Source: a virus. Taken from it: 31,503 nt of DNA. Positions 28,526-31,503 of this stretch are shown here, piece after piece. Numbering within the stretch: position 1 is the first letter of the stretch; each line of letters begins with the position of its first letter. The DNA lies in the IMG/VR virus record IMGVR_UViG_3300034190_002622, positions 1-31,503 of that record, one strand, 5' to 3'. Below the pieces are notes generated by a model. That model had not been told where the DNA came from, ran no database searches, and saw only the letters and a program-made list of their open reading frames with translations. Position numbers and translations under genes: made by a program.

Positions 28526-29145
28526 TATACTACAGTCTCCACGATAGTGTTAAGATTCAAAGTGATAGCAACCTTGCCTGTGTTATCAGCAACGTTAGTA
28601 ACTGCATTAGTTATTCTATAATGTACTTCATATTGATTAGCCACTTCACTTGTAACTGATGTACCTATTGCTAAGGCTGCGCCGGCTGTAGCTCCTGCTA
28701 ATCCACCATTACTTGAAGCTAACTTAACTTCTGTAATCTCATGTCTAGCTGATAGTAGTGTCCACACTGCTGTACCATCTGATACAGTGGAGCTTCCAAT
28801 CCCTGTAGTTGGCCATGTAGGCTCTGTTGAAGCATGTGAGGTGCCTGCTGTAGTACATTCATATACATACCCGTTAGGTGTGGTAGGCTCTACCCTATCG
28901 TTCAGTGAGTAGGCTGTAGCTGTTGCCCAATCTACTATCGCATCTGTAGGGGTTAGGGTGATGTTATCAACACCAGGATTAGAGTTAGCTTCTATCTTTC
29001 TACCTGCTGTATTACTACCTAGATAAAGAACACCGTCTTGGGTACCATCACTTAAATCTGTGTAATGTACAAAGCTTAATGTCCCAGTGAATGCCGTTGT
29101 TTGGGCACTATCTGTGAATAAATCAAATGTATCTGTTATTGCCAT
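28525..29145 (-). CDS. Tail fibre-associated protein with carbohydrate-binding-like insert
   Basis: The protein has 206 residues. A beta-rich shell (LFTDSAQTTAFTGTLSFVHY at the N-terminus) encloses a segment ATAYSLNDRVEPTTPNGYVY followed by ECTTAGTSHASTEPTWPTTG and VSDGTAVWTLL. This matches the 'W..xtaY..GdxV..ngxxyxcxxaGtS...EPxWPtxxGxtvxDGtxxW' module widespread in phage tail proteins and related in form to CBM5/12 chitin-binding domains. It may contact host polysaccharide. It lies between the tape measure and the fibre gene, where distal tail proteins usually sit. Confidence 0.7.
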   Translation of the reverse strand: MAITDTFDLFTDSAQTTAFTGTLSFVHYTDLSDGTQDGVLYLGSNTAGRKIEANSNPGVDNITLTPTDAIVDWATATAYSLNDRVEPTTPNGYVYECTTAGTSHASTEPTWPTTGIGSSTVSDGTAVWTLLSARHEITEVKLASSNGGLAGATAGAALAIGTSVTSEVANQYEVHYRITNAVTNVADNTGKVAITLNLNTIVETVV

Positions 29146-29150
29146 GTTTT

Positions 29151-30377
29151 TTATCTACCTATCTTCGCTGTTTCTTCACGTATTATTGTCTGTACTATAT
29201 TATCAACTACTTTATCTTTCTTTAATATTTCTATTGCCGCATTTGGATCAGACTTGACTAGCAACTCAATCTTACCTTGGCTAGGAGCCGCTGCTGCTTG
29301 TGATATAGCTCCTTGAGCACCTAAAACACCTGCCTGTATAGCTGATGTTGTTTTGTTCCTCTCTGCTATCCTTTTTTGTATAGCTTCTATGGCTTTTTCA
29401 CCTGCTACTACTTGATCGAATTGTCCTTTGACAAAATTATCTGTTAATACAGGACTCCACAACGCTGTTGAAGCTGCTTGAGTTTTATTTATAATAAGAG
29501 CTAGTTTTTCATACCCTAAGATAACGTTATCTATTCCGTTAGCTACTGATGTTATAGCACCTAATATATTAGACATAGCGCCCAACACTACATTAGCTAC
29601 TTTCTCAGCAACTTTACCCATACCACCCATACTAATAACAAACTCACTTACTTTATCTATTAAGAATTTGAACGCTGGTGCTAATTTAACAGTTAATTGT
29701 TGTGCAAAACCCCCTAATATTTGTCCTAACACTGTTTTAGAATCATTAAATGCTTCTACAGCTTTAGCTTGTGATTGGCTTATAGATATACCTAGTTTAT
29801 CAAACTGTTTACCAGTTGCCTCTAAATCTGAATTCATCGTGTTAACTAACGCAACACCTTCTCTACCAAATATCTGCATAGCTAATCTAACTTTGTCAGA
29901 CTGGTTGCTAATACCTCTAAAGGCTACTGATATCAAATTAAACGCTTTGTCAGGTGAGAGTTTATTTAGTACTTCCGCATCTAGGTTGAGTTCTGCTAAG
30001 GCTTTCTTAGCTGTTCCAAACCCTGCTGCTGCCTCAGAAACCCCACGCGTCATTCTTTGTAATGTTTGGGATAATTTTTCTGAACTAACTCCTGTTAAGG
30101 CTGCTTGGAACTCTAGTTTTTGTAAAGCTGCTACTGTAACACCTAATTTAGCAGATGTCTTAGCAAGTAAATCAATGCTTTCAGCTGTCTTGTTGACTAC
30201 TGCTGCTACACCTACAAAAGCTGCTGTTGCTACTCCTGCACCTACTGCTAGCCCTGATAAAGCTTTCTTAGCTACCCTACCAAAACCTAGTAATGCCTTT
30301 TTAGCTTTACTTAGTTCTCGCTTCTGTTGGCTAGCATCAACCTTAATTTTTGTTATTATTTCGCCTATTAAAGCCAT
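29151..30377 (-). CDS. Tail tape measure protein (short)
   Basis: The protein has 408 residues, highly helical, Ala/Lys-rich. A hydrophobic Gly/Ala segment (GLAVGAGVATAAFVGVAAVV, about 42-61) and tape-measure phrases (AKTSAKLGVTVAALQKLEFQ, QIFGREGVALVNTM) match the family. The tape measure sets tail length; at about 0.15 nm per residue this gives roughly 60 nm, a short siphovirus tail. It directly follows the frameshifted tail chaperone genes, overlapping the T-frame stop by TAATG, which is the canonical position. Confidence 0.88.
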   Translation of the reverse strand: MALIGEIITKIKVDASQQKRELSKAKKALLGFGRVAKKALSGLAVGAGVATAAFVGVAAVVNKTAESIDLLAKTSAKLGVTVAALQKLEFQAALTGVSSEKLSQTLQRMTRGVSEAAAGFGTAKKALAELNLDAEVLNKLSPDKAFNLISVAFRGISNQSDKVRLAMQIFGREGVALVNTMNSDLEATGKQFDKLGISISQSQAKAVEAFNDSKTVLGQILGGFAQQLTVKLAPAFKFLIDKVSEFVISMGGMGKVAEKVANVVLGAMSNILGAITSVANGIDNVILGYEKLALIINKTQAASTALWSPVLTDNFVKGQFDQVVAGEKAIEAIQKRIAERNKTTSAIQAGVLGAQGAISQAAAAPSQGKIELLVKSDPNAAIEILKKDKVVDNIVQTIIREETAKIGR

Positions 30378-30960
30378 TATCTTTGTAATCCTAGTAACAT
30401 AGCCCGCATCTGTTTTGCCAGCTCTTCTTCTGTTTTATTCTTTTGTTCTTCCATAGACACTTTATATTCTAAATCTTTCTTATACTCTTCATCTTGTAAA
30501 GAGAAGTAAGCCACCCACTGCTTAAATTCCTCAGGAGCCATTGTATCTAATAACTCTTGTCTAGTTTTACCAAGCTTTAAGGCTAACTCAAAGCTGAAGT
30601 AATTAAGAGGGCGGCGAATTAGTTTTTTGCTAAATTATCCACTTCGTTTTGGTCGATGTTATTTATGTTTAATATTGCTTTAAATAAAGTTACTATAATA
30701 TCTGCTGATTTCTCTTTCAGATTTATAACATCTTCTTCATTGAACATTAACTCACCATCTTCATCTATACAGCATTTAAGTATTAGTTGGAACATAAGCT
30801 CTGATTGGTCATCATTCCCCGTTGCTAGTTCTTCAAAAGCTAATTGGTCTTTGATTGATAAAGCTCTTACTCTTATCTCACCGTCAAGCTGTCTTATGTA
30901 GATATCTTTATACTCATAATCATTACTTTCTAAAAACTTCTTCTTACTTATTAATGCCAT
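30377..30960 (-). CDS. Tail assembly chaperone fusion (gpGT type) made by -1 frameshift
   Basis: Ribosomes reading the 113-residue upstream frame meet AAAAAAC (30628-30622) just before its TAA stop. Slipping back one base there opens an 81-codon downstream frame (30622-30377), giving a 194-residue fusion. The added part (LIRRPLNYFSFELALKLGKT, then APEEFKQWVAYFSLQDEEYK) looks like the T domain of lambda gpGT, which binds the tube protein. The coupled pair acts as a chaperone around the tape measure during tail assembly. The heptamer, its place next to the stop, and the lack of an independent start in the second frame all support the frameshift. Confidence 0.88.
30619..30960 (-). CDS. Tail assembly chaperone (gpG type), unshifted product
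   Basis: The protein has 113 residues. It is acidic and helical, with an N-terminal beta part (DIYIRQLDGEIRVRALSIKD). That start ('...I.v..l.g.v.vR.ls..e') is typical of G-like chaperones such as XkdN/gp13 families. It coats the tape measure before the tube assembles and is made in excess over the frameshifted GT form. It lies between the tube protein and the tape measure, as usual. Confidence 0.85.
   Translation of the reverse strand: MALISKKKFLESNDYEYKDIYIRQLDGEIRVRALSIKDQLAFEELATGNDDQSELMFQLILKCCIDEDGELMFNEEDVINLKEKSADIIVTLFKAILNINNIDQNEVDNLAKN
30622..30628 (-). promoter_or_regulatory. Slippery heptamer A AAA AAC for -1 frameshifting
   Basis: In the reading frame GCA AAA AAC TAA, the heptamer ends one base before the in-frame stop, so tandem slippage of both tRNAs re-pairs well in the -1 frame. 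This is one of the most efficient X-XXY-YYZ sites in bacteria. GC-rich sequence immediately downstream (CGCCGCCC) could stall the ribosome. Confidence 0.9.
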
Positions 30961-30984
30961 TATTTAATTCTCTCTTATCAAATA

Positions 30985-31002
30985 AAAGGGCCGAAGCCCT
31001 TT
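30985..31002 (-). terminator. Partial terminator after the tube protein gene
   Basis: The minus strand forms AAAGGGC-TTCG-GCCCTTT, a 7-bp stem with a UUCG tetraloop, followed by TATTTG. It lies in the 46-bp gap between the tube protein and chaperone genes. A weak terminator or mRNA-stabilising hairpin here would keep tube protein in excess over downstream products. Confidence 0.75.
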
Positions 31003-31006
31003 AAGA

Positions 31007-31420
31007 TTAACTTAATACTATTGCACCAGATACTTTAATTGTACATGTACCTTTTGCTACGTCGTCAGCACCTACGTCAGTTGTAAGCTGTGTTACAAAA
31101 GCGTCAAATGTGAATACGTTTAATGTTGATGTTGGTAATGTTATTACAAACTCACGTGTAGCTTGAGCTGCTAACATTTCTCTTAATTCTACTTGACCAG
31201 CGTCATCTTCATCACGAATCAAATCAAACGTGATTGAACCATTGTCTTGCAAGCCTTGTACAAACTCTTGAGCTGTACTAGCTAGTGTAGTGGTTGGTAT
31301 TTCAGTTGCTGAACCAGAACCGATACCACCTATAGACATGATACCGCCTATTATCGCAGTAGATGCTGCGCCATCTTCTACAGATACGGTTGTGCCTTGT
31401 GCTAAAATTGGTGTTGCCAT
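31007..31420 (-). CDS. Major tail (tube) protein
   Basis: The protein has 137 residues and is beta-rich. The start MATPILAQGTTVSVEDGAAS and the phrases STAQEFVQGLQDNGSITFDL and TCTIKVSGAIVLS match small siphovirus tube proteins, whose rings stack into the tail tube. A terminator-like hairpin follows it and the chaperone/tape measure genes come next, the standard order. An AGGAAAA site precedes the ATG. Confidence 0.82.
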   Translation of the reverse strand: MATPILAQGTTVSVEDGAASTAIIGGIMSIGGIGSGSATEIPTTTLASTAQEFVQGLQDNGSITFDLIRDEDDAGQVELREMLAAQATREFVITLPTSTLNVFTFDAFVTQLTTDVGADDVAKGTCTIKVSGAIVLS

Positions 31421-31431
31421 TGTTTATTTTC

Positions 31432-31503
31432 CTATGTATATACTATGAAATGTATGTCGATGTTGGTTCTGTAATACTCGATATCGTTGTCAGTATCACG
31501 TTG
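31432..31503 (-). CDS. Tail completion / terminator-like protein, C-terminal end only
   Basis: Only the last 23 codons are in the window, ending with TAG at 31434-31432. The visible end (DNDIEYYRTNIDIHFIVYT) is a beta-strand pair of the sort that closes tail terminator or minor tail proteins encoded just upstream of the tube protein. The identity is inferred from position. Confidence 0.5.
   Translation of the reverse strand, partial: QRDTDNDIEYYRTNIDIHFIVYT

Noticed and set aside
29668-30402. Long open frame antisense to the tape measure gene
   Set aside because: It is a shadow of the Ala/Lys-rich tape measure frame; no ribosome-binding site and a biased, Ala/Leu/Ser/Pro-rich product.
30635-30643. 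Near-match to a DnaA box (TTATCCACT)
   Set aside because: Single 8/9 match inside the tail chaperone coding sequence, far from the DnaA domain IV gene; not clustered.

Overview
The window is part of the genome of a tailed dsDNA phage. It is AT-rich, gene-dense and arranged in phage-style cassettes with start/stop overlaps such as TAATG and ATGA. The tail genes (tube protein, frameshifted tail chaperones, short tape measure of 408 aa, hub, fibres) indicate a siphovirus with a lambda-type tail programme. Replication is T7/T5-like: separate primase and DnaB-type helicase, family A DNA polymerase, probable SSB, FEN-type 5' exonuclease and a second DEDD exonuclease. Nucleotide metabolism comprises class I ribonucleotide reductase, dUTPase and a dATP/dGTP pyrophosphohydrolase-like domain. 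The host is probably a gammaproteobacterium: promoters are sigma70-type and one secreted protein resembles the DUF2845 family. That assignment is an inference.

Four transcription units are visible. (1) Leftward late unit: strong promoters near 1690 and 1505, then a long structured leader, a 3TM holin, a membrane/coiled-coil protein and small terminase. It runs off the left edge. The leftward tail genes at 31503-23388 read as the distal part of the same unit, so the contig looks like a cut through a circular map with the large terminase, head and connector genes outside the window. (2) Rightward unit 1855-7713: small unknown proteins, a zinc ribbon, a ClpX-like AAA+ ATPase, NrdB, NrdA and a LigA-related fragment. 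(3) Leftward unit 11814-8160: endolysin, small membrane or secreted proteins, many small unknowns, ending in a stand-alone DnaA domain IV protein. (4) Rightward unit 12106-23391: dNTP pyrophosphohydrolase-like protein, YopX-like protein, primase, M48 peptidase, dUTPase, helicase, DNA polymerase, SSB candidate, exonuclease, HNH protein and DEDD exonuclease. Units 2 and 3 converge on a 446-bp non-coding region rich in hairpins. Units 1 and 4 converge with a 4-bp coding overlap at 23388-23391.

The most unusual feature is regulatory. A structured leader of about 85-90 nt occurs twice, immediately after the sigma70 promoters of units 1 and 4, on opposite strands. The copies share three sequence blocks and a hairpin in which one base pair has changed in compensation. 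Their placement resembles lambda nut or HK022 put sites. Further down the late leader is a terminator-like hairpin whose 5' arm can pair with an upstream loop, which suggests attenuation. Other points of note are very small transmembrane peptides tucked between replication genes, a DNA polymerase with HDS in place of HDE, an NrdB with altered ligand spacing, a phage-borne M48 metallopeptidase and a DnaA domain IV-only protein. No tRNA genes, CRISPR arrays, integrase or insertion sequences were seen.
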